A DNA stretch of 64,000 nucleotides from assembly GCF_003814875.1 (NCBI RefSeq), contig NZ_RKQF01000001.1:11470001-11534000 (forward strand). The letters run 5' to 3'. This DNA comes from Streptomyces sp. Ag109_O5-1 (lineage in GTDB: Bacteria; Actinomycetota; Actinomycetes; Streptomycetales; Streptomycetaceae). Position numbers and translations under genes: made by a program. The notes below the pieces were generated by a model. The model ran no database searches. It was not told the DNA's origin and was given only the letters and a program-made list of their open reading frames with translations. Of this stretch, positions 1 through 8,530 are shown one piece after another (the first letter of the stretch is position 1; each line of letters opens with the position of its first letter).

Positions 1-294
1 CCTGCGTCCCCAGTGGTCCGCGATCCGGCCGGCAGGGACGAGTACGGCGGCGAAGACGATCGCGTAGGCGGACAGCACCCAGGACGCGCTCGCCACGCTC
101 GTGCCCGGGAACGACCGCCCGATCCCGTCGAGGGCCACGTTGACGACGAAGAAGTCGAGCTGCGCCATGAAGGCGACCGCACTCAGCACCGCCATGATGC
201 TCCAGCGGCGCGGGTGACCCGCCTCGGCACCGGCCGGGGCGGGGCCGGTGTGCGGTGACGTCGCCACCGCCTGCGGTACAGCCTGTGTGTGCAT
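1..294 (-). CDS. MFS drug exporter, DHA2 type, N-terminal part (runs off window)
   Basis: The first 98 codons of a proton-driven multidrug exporter are visible; the rest lies left of the window. A polar N-terminus of about 33 residues is followed by a membrane segment reading IMAVLSAVAFMAQLDFFVVN, then VALDGIGRSF and a second hydrophobic stretch ending GRIADHWGRR, the MFS loop 2-3 signature. The acidic residue in the first helix and the spacing fit the 14-helix EmrB/QacA group. The ATG at 294 faces two near-identical palindromes and a TetR gene on the other strand, so this is very probably the repressed target. The substrate cannot be told. Confidence 0.85.
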   Translation of the reverse strand, partial: MHTQAVPQAVATSPHTGPAPAGAEAGHPRRWSIMAVLSAVAFMAQLDFFVVNVALDGIGRSFPGTSVASASWVLSAYAIVFAAVLVPAGRIADHWGRR

Positions 295-311
295 CCCGTC
301 CGCCTCCCAAG

Positions 312-386
312 AGAATGGGCTTGGCAGCCCTTTTTGTGTCTGCACCCAGAAAACACCTCGCAGAATGGGCTGTCAAGCCCTTTTTT
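312..386. promoter_or_regulatory. Duplicated palindromic operator between MFS and TetR genes
   Basis: Two copies of one imperfectly symmetric motif lie at 312-335 and 362-386. Each reads AGAATGGGCT, four variable bases, then AGCCCTTTTT, and the GGGCTTG/CAAGCCC arms make each copy a dyad. Centres are about 50 bp apart, close to five helical turns, on the same face of the helix. Sitting between a divergent exporter and TetR gene, they are the likely TetR operators. The T-runs also give the only A+T-rich stretch, where promoters could lie. Confidence 0.7.
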
Positions 387-403
387 GCGGTATGATGGTC
401 GCC

Positions 404-1060
404 ATGACCACCACCAGCGCAGCGTCGGGACAGAAGCTGACCGCCAAGGGCCTGGCCACACGCGAACGCATCGTCAAGGCCGCGGCTGAGCTGATCTACG
501 AACACGGCGCGCAGAACACCAACAACGAGCAGCTCCGGGAGGCCGCCGGGGTCAGCGGCTCGCAGCTGACGCGCCACTTCCCCACCAAGGAGTCCCTGGT
601 GCGCGCGGTGCTCGCCTGGCAGGCCGACACCATCGTCGCCCGCCACCAGGCACCCGAGCTGGGCGAACTGGACAGCTTCGCTGCCCTGTACCGGTGGGCC
701 GATTCCTACATCGCGTCGCAGGACATGGTGCGCGGCGGCTGCACATTCGGCTCGCTGGCCGCCGAGGTCGTCAAGGCTGAGCCCGCCCACCGGGACGCGG
801 TGGCCGACGGCTTCGAGCGTTGGCAGGAACTGTTCAAGCGCGGCCTGAGCAAGATGCGCGAGCGCGGCGAACTGCGGACGGACGCCGACCCGGCCGCCCT
901 CGCCCACCTGCTCACCGCCGCGTTCCAGGGCGGCGCCCTGCTGGACCAGGCGGCCGGCGACTCCACGCCTCTGCGCGACGCGCTGTACGGCGCACTGGAC
1001 TACATCGAGTCGTTCGCCGTGCAGCGCGGACCGGACGACGGCCCAGCCGGTGGCCGGTGA
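404..1060 (+). CDS. TetR/AcrR family repressor
   Basis: A 218-residue TetR-type regulator. After a short Ser/Thr-rich leader, residues about 15-60 form the HTH domain (TRERIVKAAAELIYEHG ... LREAAGVSGSQLTRHFPTKE), with the recognition helix around SGSQLTRHF. The C-terminal part (RWADSYIASQDMVRGGCTFG onward) is the variable ligand and dimer domain of the TetR_C type. Three in-frame ATGs occur at 392, 395 and 404; I chose 404 because the first two lie too close to the operator at 362-386. It most likely represses itself and the divergent exporter. The inducer is unknown. Confidence 0.88.
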   Translation: MTTTSAASGQKLTAKGLATRERIVKAAAELIYEHGAQNTNNEQLREAAGVSGSQLTRHFPTKESLVRAVLAWQADTIVARHQAPELGELDSFAALYRWADSYIASQDMVRGGCTFGSLAAEVVKAEPAHRDAVADGFERWQELFKRGLSKMRERGELRTDADPAALAHLLTAAFQGGALLDQAAGDSTPLRDALYGALDYIESFAVQRGPDDGPAGGR

Positions 1061-1294
1061 CTCCCGGCAGGTCCGGGCCGGTCTGCGATGGCGCCGTCTC
1101 GGGGCGGTGCTCATCCACGACGGCTGCTCGTTTTGGGATCCTGAGCGGCCGGACCTGCCATCGAGAGCCGGGCGTCGGGCCGGCTCAGCCTGGGTGCCCC
1201 GGTCAGTCACAACGGCCGGTGAAGAGGCGGGAGTTCGGCGCCGTCCCTGGTCAGTACAGGTACGTTTCCGCGTGAGGGTCGAAAGGTCGGCGCT

Positions 1295-2236
1295 ATGCCT
1301 TTCATTCTGAACACCGATGAAGTCGAAGAACGCGATCGTGCCGAATTCGTCCACGAGGCGCTCGGCGCGACGATGGTGCCGATCGAACTGCACTGGCCCG
1401 GGCGTCACCGGTCAGTGGCCGCGCATGGCGTCGTCACGGACCTGGGCGACCTGACCATCTGCTCGGGACGGACCACCGCCCTGCGGGTGGAACGCACTAC
1501 CGCCCTGGCCCGTGACTCGATGGAACCGAGCATTTTCATCAACGTCCAGCTCTCCGGGGCCAGCATGGTCGTCCAACACGACCGGGAAGCCGTGCTCCGA
1601 CCCGGCGAACTGGTCATGTACGACTCCACGTCTCCCTACACACTGCTGAACGACACCGGCATGACCGGAAACTTCTTCCGAGTGCCGCATTCGGCGCTGG
1701 CGATGCCGCACGACATGATCCGCGCGGCGTGCGCGGTCAAGCTGAGCCCGGGGCACCCGGTGACCTCGCTGACCCACGACTATCTGCGCCGACTGGCCGC
1801 CGATCCCGCCCTGACCACTGCGGTGAACGCCGACCTCGTCGGTCACCCGAGCATCGAACTCATCCGCGCCGTGATCGCGACCCACCTGCGGGCCGACGAG
1901 TTAGCGGCCGAGCCCATGGCCGCCACCCTGCAGATGCGCATCCTCGAATACGCCCGCCGGCACCTCCACGACCCCGGCCTGTCCGCTGAGCAGATCGCAG
2001 CCGCGCACCACATCTCGGTGCGCTATCTGTACAAGGTGCTTGCCGCAAGCGGCATCAGTCTCGCGGACTGGATCCGCACCCGCCGCCTCGAAGCATGCAG
2101 GCAGGCCCTCGCCGACGACGCAGTCATGGCCATCGGTGCTGTCGCACGACGCCACGGTTTCTCCGACCCATCCAGCTTCAGCCGCGCATTCCGAGCCGAA
2201 TACGGCATGTCCCCCAGCGAATGGCGAAAGCGCTGA
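1295..2236 (+). CDS. AraC family activator with N-terminal cupin-like domain
   Basis: 313 residues. The first ~190 residues form a ligand-binding domain of the AraC_binding_2 kind (SIFINVQLSG ... LRPGELVMYDSTSPY). The C-terminal ~100 residues hold two HTH motifs: LSAEQIAAAHHISVRYLYKV, and AIGAVARRHGFSDPSSFSRAF followed by GMSPSEWRKR, the classic AraC signature. GAAAGG about 9 bases before the ATG is the ribosome site. No divergent partner exists; the nearest gene downstream is a convergent MDMPI-like protein, so the target is unclear. Confidence 0.88.
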   Translation: MPFILNTDEVEERDRAEFVHEALGATMVPIELHWPGRHRSVAAHGVVTDLGDLTICSGRTTALRVERTTALARDSMEPSIFINVQLSGASMVVQHDREAVLRPGELVMYDSTSPYTLLNDTGMTGNFFRVPHSALAMPHDMIRAACAVKLSPGHPVTSLTHDYLRRLAADPALTTAVNADLVGHPSIELIRAVIATHLRADELAAEPMAATLQMRILEYARRHLHDPGLSAEQIAAAHHISVRYLYKVLAASGISLADWIRTRRLEACRQALADDAVMAIGAVARRHGFSDPSSFSRAFRAEYGMSPSEWRKR

Positions 2237-2297
2237 ACGGACCGTCAGCGGACCCGCGGGCCGTCGTGCGCGGCACCGCAAAGCCAGAGCCGAGGCG

Positions 2298-3101
2298 TCA
2301 GATCAGGTTCAGCTCGTCGAGGAAAGCGGCGGCGACAGAGGCATCACCGGTCACCTCGGTCCCCTCACGCCAGGGGATACGGGTGGTCGACCAGGCGAGG
2401 AAATCGAACGTGGACGACGTCACCTGAGCCGCCGGGGCCGGTGCGGTGGCGGGGTCCTCGACGCGGATCGTGTCCCCGACGCGGTGAAGGACGACACGGG
2501 TCGACGCCGGGCCCGTCAGAACCAGTGCCAACGGCGCGAGGAGCGAGCGGTGCAGGTTGCGCTGCATCTTCGGAATGGCGCCCAGCAGCCAGTGGACGGA
2601 GGGCTCCATCCGGTCCTCATCCATGGGCGGCACGTCGGCATCCAGCGGCCCGCGGGGACCGAGCAGGTCGAAGCGCAAGTGGGTCGCCAAGTCGAAGGAG
2701 AACATGTCCGGGATGGCGTGCAGCTCATAGACGCCGAGGTCGAGCAACTGCGCGGTGGACGATGCCAGCGGCTCGTCCTGGAGGCTGTCGAACACGGGGA
2801 AGGCCAGCTCCGACTGGACTCGAAGGAAGTCGACGGTCGCAGCGGGCGTCTGCTCCCTGGCGGCTCCGACCAGCACCTCGTTGAGCCGCTCGATCCCGAG
2901 CGGCGGATCCGGATACCGCAACGTCCCCTGCACGGCGGACACCAGCAGCGAGATGAGCTGTCCAGCGTGCGAGAACACGTCCTTGACCCGCCAGCCCTCA
3001 GCACCGCTGGGCCGGTTCCAGCCGACGTCGTCGAGAGTGCCGGCGACGAGAAGCAGATCCTGCGTCGCCAGGCGAAAGCCCTTCATACCCGCAACAGTCA
3101 T
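2298..3101 (-). CDS. Maleylpyruvate isomerase-like, mycothiol-dependent family protein (DinB fold)
   Basis: About 267 residues. The N-terminal four-helix DinB/MDMPI-like domain is recognisable in LVAGTLDDVGWNRPSGAEGW and VKDVFSHAGQLISLL, where SHAGQ occupies the usual metal-binding helix, followed by a C-terminal SCP-like portion (LALVLTGPASTRVVLHRVGD). The family (TIGR03083-like) includes mycothiol-dependent isomerases, but most members have no assigned reaction. Only one metal-site His stands out, so activity is uncertain. The start is placed at the ATG at 3101, eleven bases after AAGGAG; the ATG at 3110 is only two bases from it. It converges with the AraC gene. Confidence 0.75.
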   Translation of the reverse strand: MTVAGMKGFRLATQDLLLVAGTLDDVGWNRPSGAEGWRVKDVFSHAGQLISLLVSAVQGTLRYPDPPLGIERLNEVLVGAAREQTPAATVDFLRVQSELAFPVFDSLQDEPLASSTAQLLDLGVYELHAIPDMFSFDLATHLRFDLLGPRGPLDADVPPMDEDRMEPSVHWLLGAIPKMQRNLHRSLLAPLALVLTGPASTRVVLHRVGDTIRVEDPATAPAPAAQVTSSTFDFLAWSTTRIPWREGTEVTGDASVAAAFLDELNLI

Positions 3102-3110
3102 GAGGGTCAT

Positions 3111-3551
3111 CACTCCTTGGCGGGGCCGGAGCGCAGCGCGCACCAGCAGGGAATGTCGATCTGCGGCGGTTCATCGACCTATGGGCTGCCGTCTCGCCTA
3201 CTCCGCGCGCCTTGCGTGGGCGGCTGCGAGGTCGGCACATCCGGGTGAAGGCACAACACCGTGTGCCCGGCCGGGTATTCGAGGCCGACGGTCACTGTGG
3301 TGTCTCATGCAGATCACATGCTAGGTGCCGGCCCGCGCAGCGCACTGTGCGAGAAGTGAACCCTGCTGTGCGTGCCGTGCACAGCAGGGGGCGCCAGCTC
3401 CCGCCGCGCCGTACGGGACTGACAAGGTGTTCGAAAGTGCTTGTCACGGTGAACGGCAACGTGGCGAACCGCGCGAGCGCACTCAAAGACCGATCAGATC
3501 GACGGCGTCTGTCATGTTGTCATCGCTGCGAACGGACAGGGAGAAGCGAGC
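3111..3551. other. Intergenic stretch without a recognisable gene
   Basis: 440 bp between the divergent MDMPI-like gene and the alpha/beta hydrolase. Several frames are open, but none shows family resemblance or a ribosome site, and they are best read as high-GC noise. GGGAGAAG at 3540-3547 is the ribosome site of the following hydrolase. Promoters for both flanking genes must lie here, but I cannot place -10/-35 boxes with confidence. Confidence 0.5.
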
Positions 3552-4376
3552 ATGCCCTCCATCACCACCTCCGACGGCCTCGACATCCACTACAAGGACT
3601 GGGGCTCCGGCCGGCCCATCGTGTTCTGCCACGGTTGGCCGCTCTCGTCGGACGACTGGGACCCCCAACTGCTGTTCTTCCTCAACGAGGGCTTTCGCGT
3701 GGTTGCCGCCGACCGCCGCGGCCACGGCCGCTCCACCCAGACCGACAGCGGTCACGACATGGACCACTACGCCGACGACCTGGCCGCGGTGGTCGACCAT
3801 CTCGACCTGCGCGACGCGGTGTTCGTCGGCCACTCCACCGGCGGTGGTGAGGTCGCACACTACTTGGCCCGACACGGCCAGGACCGGGCTGCCAAGGCCG
3901 CGCTGATCGCAGCTGTTCCGCCGCTGATGGTCCAGACCGACGCCAACCCCGGCGGACTGCCCAAGTCGGTCTTCGACGACCTGCAAGCGCAGCTTGCGGC
4001 GAACCGCTCAGTCTTCTACCGTGCGCTGGCCGCCGGCCCGTTCTACGGGTTCAACCGTCCGGGACGCGAGCCCGACGAGGCGATCGTCGACAACTGGTGG
4101 CGGCAGGGCATGATGGGCAGCGCCAAGGCCCACTACGACGGCATCGTGGCCTTCTCCCAGACGGACTTCACCGACGACCTCACGAAGATCACGGTGCCCG
4201 TCCTCGTCATGCACGGCGACGACGACCAGATCGTGCCTATCGATGACTCGGCGCACCTGTCGTCCAAGTTGCTGCCCAACGGGATTCTCAAGGTTTATCC
4301 GGGCTTCCCGCACGGCATGCCGACCACCGAGGCACCAACGATCAACGCGGATCTGCTGGAGTTCATCCGCTCCTGA
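3552..4376 (+). CDS. Alpha/beta hydrolase, non-heme haloperoxidase-like
   Basis: 274 residues, the usual length for bacterial cofactor-free haloperoxidases and related esterases. The oxyanion motif FCHGWP is at 25-30, the nucleophile elbow GHSTGG places Ser95, the acid loop HGDDDQIVP is at 221-229 and the catalytic His254 lies in GFPHGM. All three triad positions are present, so the protein should be an active cytoplasmic hydrolase. Peroxidase activity is typical for the family in vitro but need not be the physiological role. GGGAGAAG precedes the ATG by five to ten bases. It stands alone on its strand. Confidence 0.88.
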   Translation: MPSITTSDGLDIHYKDWGSGRPIVFCHGWPLSSDDWDPQLLFFLNEGFRVVAADRRGHGRSTQTDSGHDMDHYADDLAAVVDHLDLRDAVFVGHSTGGGEVAHYLARHGQDRAAKAALIAAVPPLMVQTDANPGGLPKSVFDDLQAQLAANRSVFYRALAAGPFYGFNRPGREPDEAIVDNWWRQGMMGSAKAHYDGIVAFSQTDFTDDLTKITVPVLVMHGDDDQIVPIDDSAHLSSKLLPNGILKVYPGFPHGMPTTEAPTINADLLEFIRS

Positions 4377-4393
4377 CCTCCGCAATGACGTGC

Positions 4394-4630
4394 CCGCAGT
4401 AACGGGAGGGACGGTTCACGGATGCACGCGCTACCTGTCGAGCGCGCGCCGTCCGGCCGGGCAGAAGGTCTCCGACGCGACGATCACCACGACGGTGCCG
4501 CTGATGGCCGCCACTGCGCTGGTGGTGGTCGCCTCCCGGGTCCCCAAGCTCGGCGACAGCCTCGCCGATGTCGCCGCAGTCGTCCCGTTCTACGTCGTCT
4601 TCCTGTCGGTATTCGAGGGTTGCAGTATTC
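4394..4630 (+). pseudogene. Fragment of an unidentified membrane protein
   Basis: A frame running on from the hydrolase's 3' end encodes two hydrophobic stretches (TTVPLMAATALVVVAS and AAVVPFYVVFLSVF) separated by RVPKLGDSLADV. The composition looks like real membrane helices, but there is no good start, no ribosome site and no recognisable family, and the frame loses coding character after about 4625. I read it as a short remnant. The following 240 bp to 4872 hold only a GC-rich hairpin and no gene. Confidence 0.35.
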
Positions 4631-4872
4631 GCCGTAGAGCGAGCAGTTCCGTACCCGACTCGGTCACGTCAACGGTGACGAGGTGTAGAGCTCTCGCTGA
4701 ACGGGCGCTGTCGGCGCGAAGACGCCGGAGCAAGAAGACGGCCTCTTGCGGTGAACCCGCGCCGGCCGCCCGCGCTCCGGTGCGGGCTTTCGCCCTCTGT
4801 CACCGCGCGGTACGGCCCCTTCCCGGCAGCAGCAGTCCCGCGCGGCGGAAGGCTCACCCGCCGCTGCGAGGT

Positions 4873-5292
4873 TCACGGCGCCGGTACGGCACCGATCTGC
4901 TGCATCACCCCGAAGAGGTCGGGCTGGCCCCGTTCGCCGACGATCCGGCCGCCGGCCAGGTAGTAGAAGTTCATGGCCTGCACCGAGATCTTGTTGCCGC
5001 TCGCCGGGATCCCGAAGAATTCACCGTCGTGGGTTCCCCGCATGGTGAACCGCGCGGCCACAGTGTCGCCTTCGGTGACCGTCTCCTCCAGTGTCCACTG
5101 GACGTCGGGGAAGGCGCTGCGCATCATCCCGATGACTTCCAAGTACCCATCGGGCCCGCGCAGTGGTTCCGGGTGGCTTGGCGCGTGGAACACCGCGTCC
5201 GGAGAAATGACCTCGCGGGCGAGATCCTCGTTGGCCGTGTTGATGAACTCGACGAAACGGTTCATCACTGACTCGGTGGACTGCGATGGCAT
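4873..5292 (-). CDS. SnoaL-like / ester cyclase family protein (NTF2 fold)
   Basis: 139 residues from the ATG at 5292, preceded by GGAGAGG at about 10 bases. The NTF2/SnoaL pattern is clear: an N-terminal helix (VMNRFVEFINTANEDLAREV), then SPDAVFHAP, DGYLEVIGMMRSAFPDVQW, the strand pair DTVAARFTMRGTHDGEFFGI and the terminal ISVQAMNFYYLAGGRIV. Such proteins are small cyclases, hydratases or polyketide-tailoring enzymes; the substrate is unknown. Longer upstream starts would cross the PadR operator at 5339-5372 and are rejected. Divergent from PadR, so probably repressed by it. Confidence 0.82.
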   Translation of the reverse strand: MPSQSTESVMNRFVEFINTANEDLAREVISPDAVFHAPSHPEPLRGPDGYLEVIGMMRSAFPDVQWTLEETVTEGDTVAARFTMRGTHDGEFFGIPASGNKISVQAMNFYYLAGGRIVGERGQPDLFGVMQQIGAVPAP

Positions 5293-5338
5293 CTTGCTGT
5301 GCCTCTCCGGAGACGTTTGGGCGGGTACCGGCGAGCGT

Positions 5339-5372
5339 AACATCGAATCGATGTTCACATCGATTCGATGTT
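5339..5372. promoter_or_regulatory. 34-bp perfect inverted repeat, PadR operator
   Basis: Two 16-base arms (AACATCGAATCGATGT and its exact reverse complement) are separated by the dinucleotide TC. Each arm is nearly symmetric itself, giving repeated ATGT/ACAT half-sites as in known PadR operators. It lies between the SnoaL-like gene (start 5292) and PadR (start 5392), 20 bp from the PadR ATG and 47 bp from the other, so one bound dimer pair could block both promoters. Confidence 0.85.
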
Positions 5373-5391
5373 CGCGTGCGAAGATGGACTC

Positions 5392-5970
5392 ATGCTGGAA
5401 CTCGCGATACTCGGCTTCCTCGCCGAGGGACCCCTGCCCGGACACGAGCTGCGCCGCCGCGTCTCACAACTGACCGGCTATACGCGGCCGGTCAGTGACG
5501 GCAGCCTGTATCCGGCGATCAATCGTCTGACCAGGGCGGGCTTGATCGAGCGGCGCGCCGACCCGGCCGCGGGGGCGGCCCGGTACGTGCTCAGCCCGAC
5601 CGCGGCCGGACGGGCCGACATGCTTCAGCGCCTGCGCAAGCCTGCCGACCACGAGATCACCGACTTCACCCGGTTCTACGTCGTCCTGGCCTTCCTCTCC
5701 CACCTGCCCGACGTGGCCGAACAGCACGCGGTGCTGCGCAGACGGCTGGAGTTCCTGGAGGAACCGGCGAGCTTCTTCTACGACAATGAGCGGCCCCTGC
5801 GTGCCGAGGAGGTCGCCGACCCCTACCGGCGGGGCATGCTGCTCACCGCCCGCGCGACCAGCCGCGCCGAACGGACCTGGCTGCGCGAGGCCCTCGGGGA
5901 GAAGGCGCCCGCATTCGACACCGCATGCACCGACAGCGATCCGCATGCGCCCGCCGCTCCCGCGAGCTGA
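5392..5970 (+). CDS. PadR family transcriptional regulator
   Basis: 192 residues from the ATG at 5392. The winged-helix domain opens at once with LELAILGFLAEGPLPGHELR, continues through VSDGSLYPAINRLTRAGLIE and ends in the wing RYVLSPTAAGRADM; the C-terminal half (FTRFYVVLAFLSHL ... ERTWLREALGEK) is the vir-like dimerisation domain of subfamily s1. An ATG at 5368 is in frame but inside the 34-bp operator, so it is unlikely to be used. The quinone oxidoreductase follows 20 bp downstream and is probably co-transcribed, making both it and the divergent SnoaL-like gene likely targets. Confidence 0.88.
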   Translation: MLELAILGFLAEGPLPGHELRRRVSQLTGYTRPVSDGSLYPAINRLTRAGLIERRADPAAGAARYVLSPTAAGRADMLQRLRKPADHEITDFTRFYVVLAFLSHLPDVAEQHAVLRRRLEFLEEPASFFYDNERPLRAEEVADPYRRGMLLTARATSRAERTWLREALGEKAPAFDTACTDSDPHAPAAPAS

Positions 5971-5990
5971 CTGTCCACGGAGGTACCCCC

Positions 5991-6998
5991 ATGCTCGCTT
6001 CCTGGTATGACAACCAGGGCCCCGCCGCCGATGTCCTGCACGTCGGTGAACTCCCTGATCCCGTCCCCGGCCCCGGCGAGGTCCGCGTCCGCGTCACCGT
6101 CTCGGGCGTCAACCCCGGCGACACCAAGAAGCGGCGCGGCTGGCTCGGCTCGTCCATGCCCTTCCCGCGGGTGATCCCGCACAGCGACGGCGCCGGAGTC
6201 ATCGACGCCGTGGGCGCCCAAGTCGACGCCCGCCGCGTCGGACAGCGGGTCTGGGTATACGGCGCCCAGTCCTACCGCCCCTTCGGCACAGCCGCCCAGT
6301 ACACCGTCGTACCCGACCACCAAGCCGTACCTCTGCCAGATCATCTGAGTGATGAGCTGGGGGCGAGCCTCGGCATCCCCGGCATCACCGGCCACCGCAC
6401 CGTCTTCGCCGACGGCCCGGTCGACGGCCAACTGGTCCTGGTCCACGGAGTTCTCGGCGGCGTCGGCTCCCTGGCCGCCCAGCTCGCACACTGGGCCGGC
6501 GCGACTGTGATCGCGACCGTTCGCCGAACCGCGGACCTCGACCGCGTCGACCCGGCCGTCGTCTCCCACGCCGTCGCCCTGGATACCGGCGAGCCCGCCG
6601 CGGCCATCCGCTCGTACGCGCCGCGGGGCGTCGACCGGATCATCGAGGTCGCGCTGTCCGACAACGCCGATCTCGACAACGCCGTCGCCGCCAACAACGC
6701 CGTCATCGCCGCCTACGCCACCCGCACGGACCGCACCGAGATCCCCTTCTGGCCGCTGCTGTTCAACAACGTCACTCTGCGGCTGCTCGGCAGCGACGAC
6801 TTCCCCGCCGAGGCCAAACGCCAGGCCGCCCGCGACCTCACCTCCGCCGCCGCCGTCGGCGCCCTCACCGTCGCCGTCGGCGACCGTCACCCGTTGGACG
6901 ACATCGCCAAGGCCCACGGCCACGTCGACGCTGGCGGTGGCCACGGCCGCATCCTGCTCACCATCCCCCAGTGTGCGACATCCCGTGAGTTCCCCTGA
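5991..6998 (+). CDS. NADPH:quinone oxidoreductase-like, zinc-independent MDR protein
   Basis: 335 residues of the quinone-reductase branch of medium-chain dehydrogenases. The GroES-like domain shows PVPGPGEVRVRVTVSGVNPG; the Rossmann part shows VLVHGVLGGVGSLAAQLAHW, the usual AxGGVGxxAxQ nucleotide-binding motif, and IATVRRT at the NADPH-specificity strand. No structural or catalytic zinc cysteines are present, as expected for quinone reductases. GGAGG stands 7 bases before the ATG. It sits 20 bp after PadR, suggesting a stress-induced pair; whether the substrate is a quinone or enone is open. Confidence 0.85.
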   Translation: MLASWYDNQGPAADVLHVGELPDPVPGPGEVRVRVTVSGVNPGDTKKRRGWLGSSMPFPRVIPHSDGAGVIDAVGAQVDARRVGQRVWVYGAQSYRPFGTAAQYTVVPDHQAVPLPDHLSDELGASLGIPGITGHRTVFADGPVDGQLVLVHGVLGGVGSLAAQLAHWAGATVIATVRRTADLDRVDPAVVSHAVALDTGEPAAAIRSYAPRGVDRIIEVALSDNADLDNAVAANNAVIAAYATRTDRTEIPFWPLLFNNVTLRLLGSDDFPAEAKRQAARDLTSAAAVGALTVAVGDRHPLDDIAKAHGHVDAGGGHGRILLTIPQCATSREFP

Positions 6999-7071
6999 GC
7001 CCCGCTGATTCTCTGGGCCTGTGGCCGGGGGGTTCTTCCTCCTTCGTGTGCTCTGCTGGCCCGTGACGTAA

Positions 7072-7088
7072 CTTCAGGATTCCTGAAG
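7072..7088. promoter_or_regulatory. 17-bp perfect palindrome ahead of recombinase cassette
   Basis: CTTCAGGA and its exact complement flank a single T, ending seven bases before the ATG of the recombinase gene. It could be an operator for the cassette's own XRE protein or a recombinase binding arm. Nothing in the sequence decides between these. Confidence 0.5.
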
Positions 7089-7094
7089 CGTCTC

Positions 7095-8197
7095 ATGTCG
7101 TCCGACCGATCCGCAGTCGGGCCGAAGGCGAGGAGGCTCGGGTTGGCGGCGCTGGCAGTCGTACGGGACCTGCGTGAGCACTGGGCGCCCGCGTCGGCGG
7201 AGGAACTGGAGCGGTTCCTCCGCCGACGCGGGCCTCGGCAGGGCTGGCGGACGGCACCATCCGCGGGGACGTCGGTCACCTGGATCAGATCAGGTCCTGG
7301 TTCGGCCGGCCGCTGTGGGACATGGAGCCCGCTGACGCGGACGTGTACTTCGGGAAGGTGCTGCGGCACTCGCCCAGCGGCACCCGGCTGGGCCGGTCGC
7401 AGGCGTTGAGCACGTACTTCATGTTCCTGGAGCTGCGGCACAAGGTCGAGATCCATCGGATGACGGGCCGGGTGGTCGAGTGCCCGATCGACGAGATGAA
7501 CCGGCCGCGCGGGGCCAAGGATGCCCAGTTGCGGATCCCGCCGAGTGAGCCGGAGATCGGGACGCTGTTCACGGGCTGGGGCGGCGAGCTGGCGACCTGC
7601 CGGAAGTTCGCCCCGACCGCCCGAAACTACACCGCCTCGAAGCTGATGTCCCAGGTCGGCCTGCGGGTGAGCGAGGCATGCGGGCTCGACCTGGACGACA
7701 TCAAGTGGGAGGTGGGCCGATTCGGCAAGCTCCACGTCCGCCACGGCAAGGGCGCCCGCGGCTCGGGGCCGCGCGAGCGGATGGTGCCGCTGATCAACGG
7801 TGCCGACCGGACGCTGCGGTGGTTCATCGAGGACGTGTGGGGCCAGTTCGACGACGATCACGCCAGGCCCGGCGCCCCGCTGTTCCCGAGCGAGCGGAAG
7901 AACACCGACGGTTCCGCCCGCCGGGTCGGTGACGACGCCCTTCGCAACGGTCTCGACAACGCCGTCGAGGCTCATCTGCCGGGCTGGACGGACAAGTTGA
8001 CGCCGCACGTCCTGCGGCATTTCTGCGCGTCCCAACTCTATGGGAATGGGCTGGACTTGCTCGCGATCCAGGAGGTTTTGGGGCATTCCTGGATCGCCAC
8101 CACCATGCGGTATATCCACGTGCAGCACCGGGTCGAGGACGCCTGGATCGCCGGAATGGAACGGGCCGCGAAGCGGCTGGAAGGACTGGCCCGATGA
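7095..8197 (+). pseudogene. Tyrosine recombinase/phage integrase, frameshifted near N-terminus
   Basis: The catalytic domain is intact in the frame ending at 8197: the first Arg in MSQVGLRVSEAC, LTPHVLRHFCAS (HxxR), LGHSWIATTMRY with the nucleophile Tyr. The N-terminal 40 codons from ATG 7095 lie in another frame (ALAVVRDLREHWAPASAEEL). The core-binding segment LADGTIRGDVGHLDQI is read only in the catalytic frame, so an indel or small deletion lies around 7215-7240. It overlaps the next gene by ATGA. As written, a full recombinase cannot be made; internal initiation near 7322 would give only the C-terminal 291 residues. Confidence 0.8.
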
Positions 8198-8526
8198 GGT
8201 GGAACCTGCGGCTGACCGCCGCGAACAAGGGTATCTGGAAGGCGTCAGAGCTCCAGCGGAGCCTGGCCGAGCACGGCCTGGTGATCTCGGCCGGGAAGAT
8301 GTCCGGACTGTGGTCAGGCCAGCCGGTCTCCCTCAAACTGGACGACCTGGACGTTATCTGCGTGGTCCTCGGCTGCGAGATCAAAGACCTGCTGATCCCC
8401 GAACCGGAGAAGGTCCGCCGCCCTGGCCAGGCAGAGGAGACGGAACGGGCCGCGGTCGGTGCGGGAACCGCCGCACCGAAGGTGATCCCCAAGCGCCGGG
8501 ACGGCCGGTCGCTGCCGCCGGAGTGA
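8194..8526 (+). CDS. Small XRE-type helix-turn-helix protein of recombinase cassette
   Basis: 110 residues; starts inside the recombinase stop codon (ATGA), implying translational coupling. The Cro/CI-like HTH runs through KASELQRSLAEHGLVISAGK, MSGLWSGQPVSLKLDDLDVI and CVVLGCEIKDLLIPEP, a typical XRE five-helix pattern; the last 40 residues are a basic, low-complexity tail. It sits between two recombinase-like genes and probably regulates or assists them. An intact small ORF between two broken ones suggests the cassette decayed recently. Confidence 0.78.
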   Translation: MRWNLRLTAANKGIWKASELQRSLAEHGLVISAGKMSGLWSGQPVSLKLDDLDVICVVLGCEIKDLLIPEPEKVRRPGQAEETERAAVGAGTAAPKVIPKRRDGRSLPPE

Positions 8527-8530
8527 TCCA

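Noticed and set aside
2040..3248. Open plus-strand frame of about 400 codons across the MDMPI-like gene
   Set aside because: It overlaps the AraC 3' end and lies antisense to a gene with recognisable domains; its composition is typical of a high-GC shadow.
4770..4800. GC-rich hairpin CCCGC-GCTCCGGT-GCGGG as terminator
   Set aside because: It lies in a stretch without a clear upstream gene on either strand, and such stems are common by chance at this GC content.
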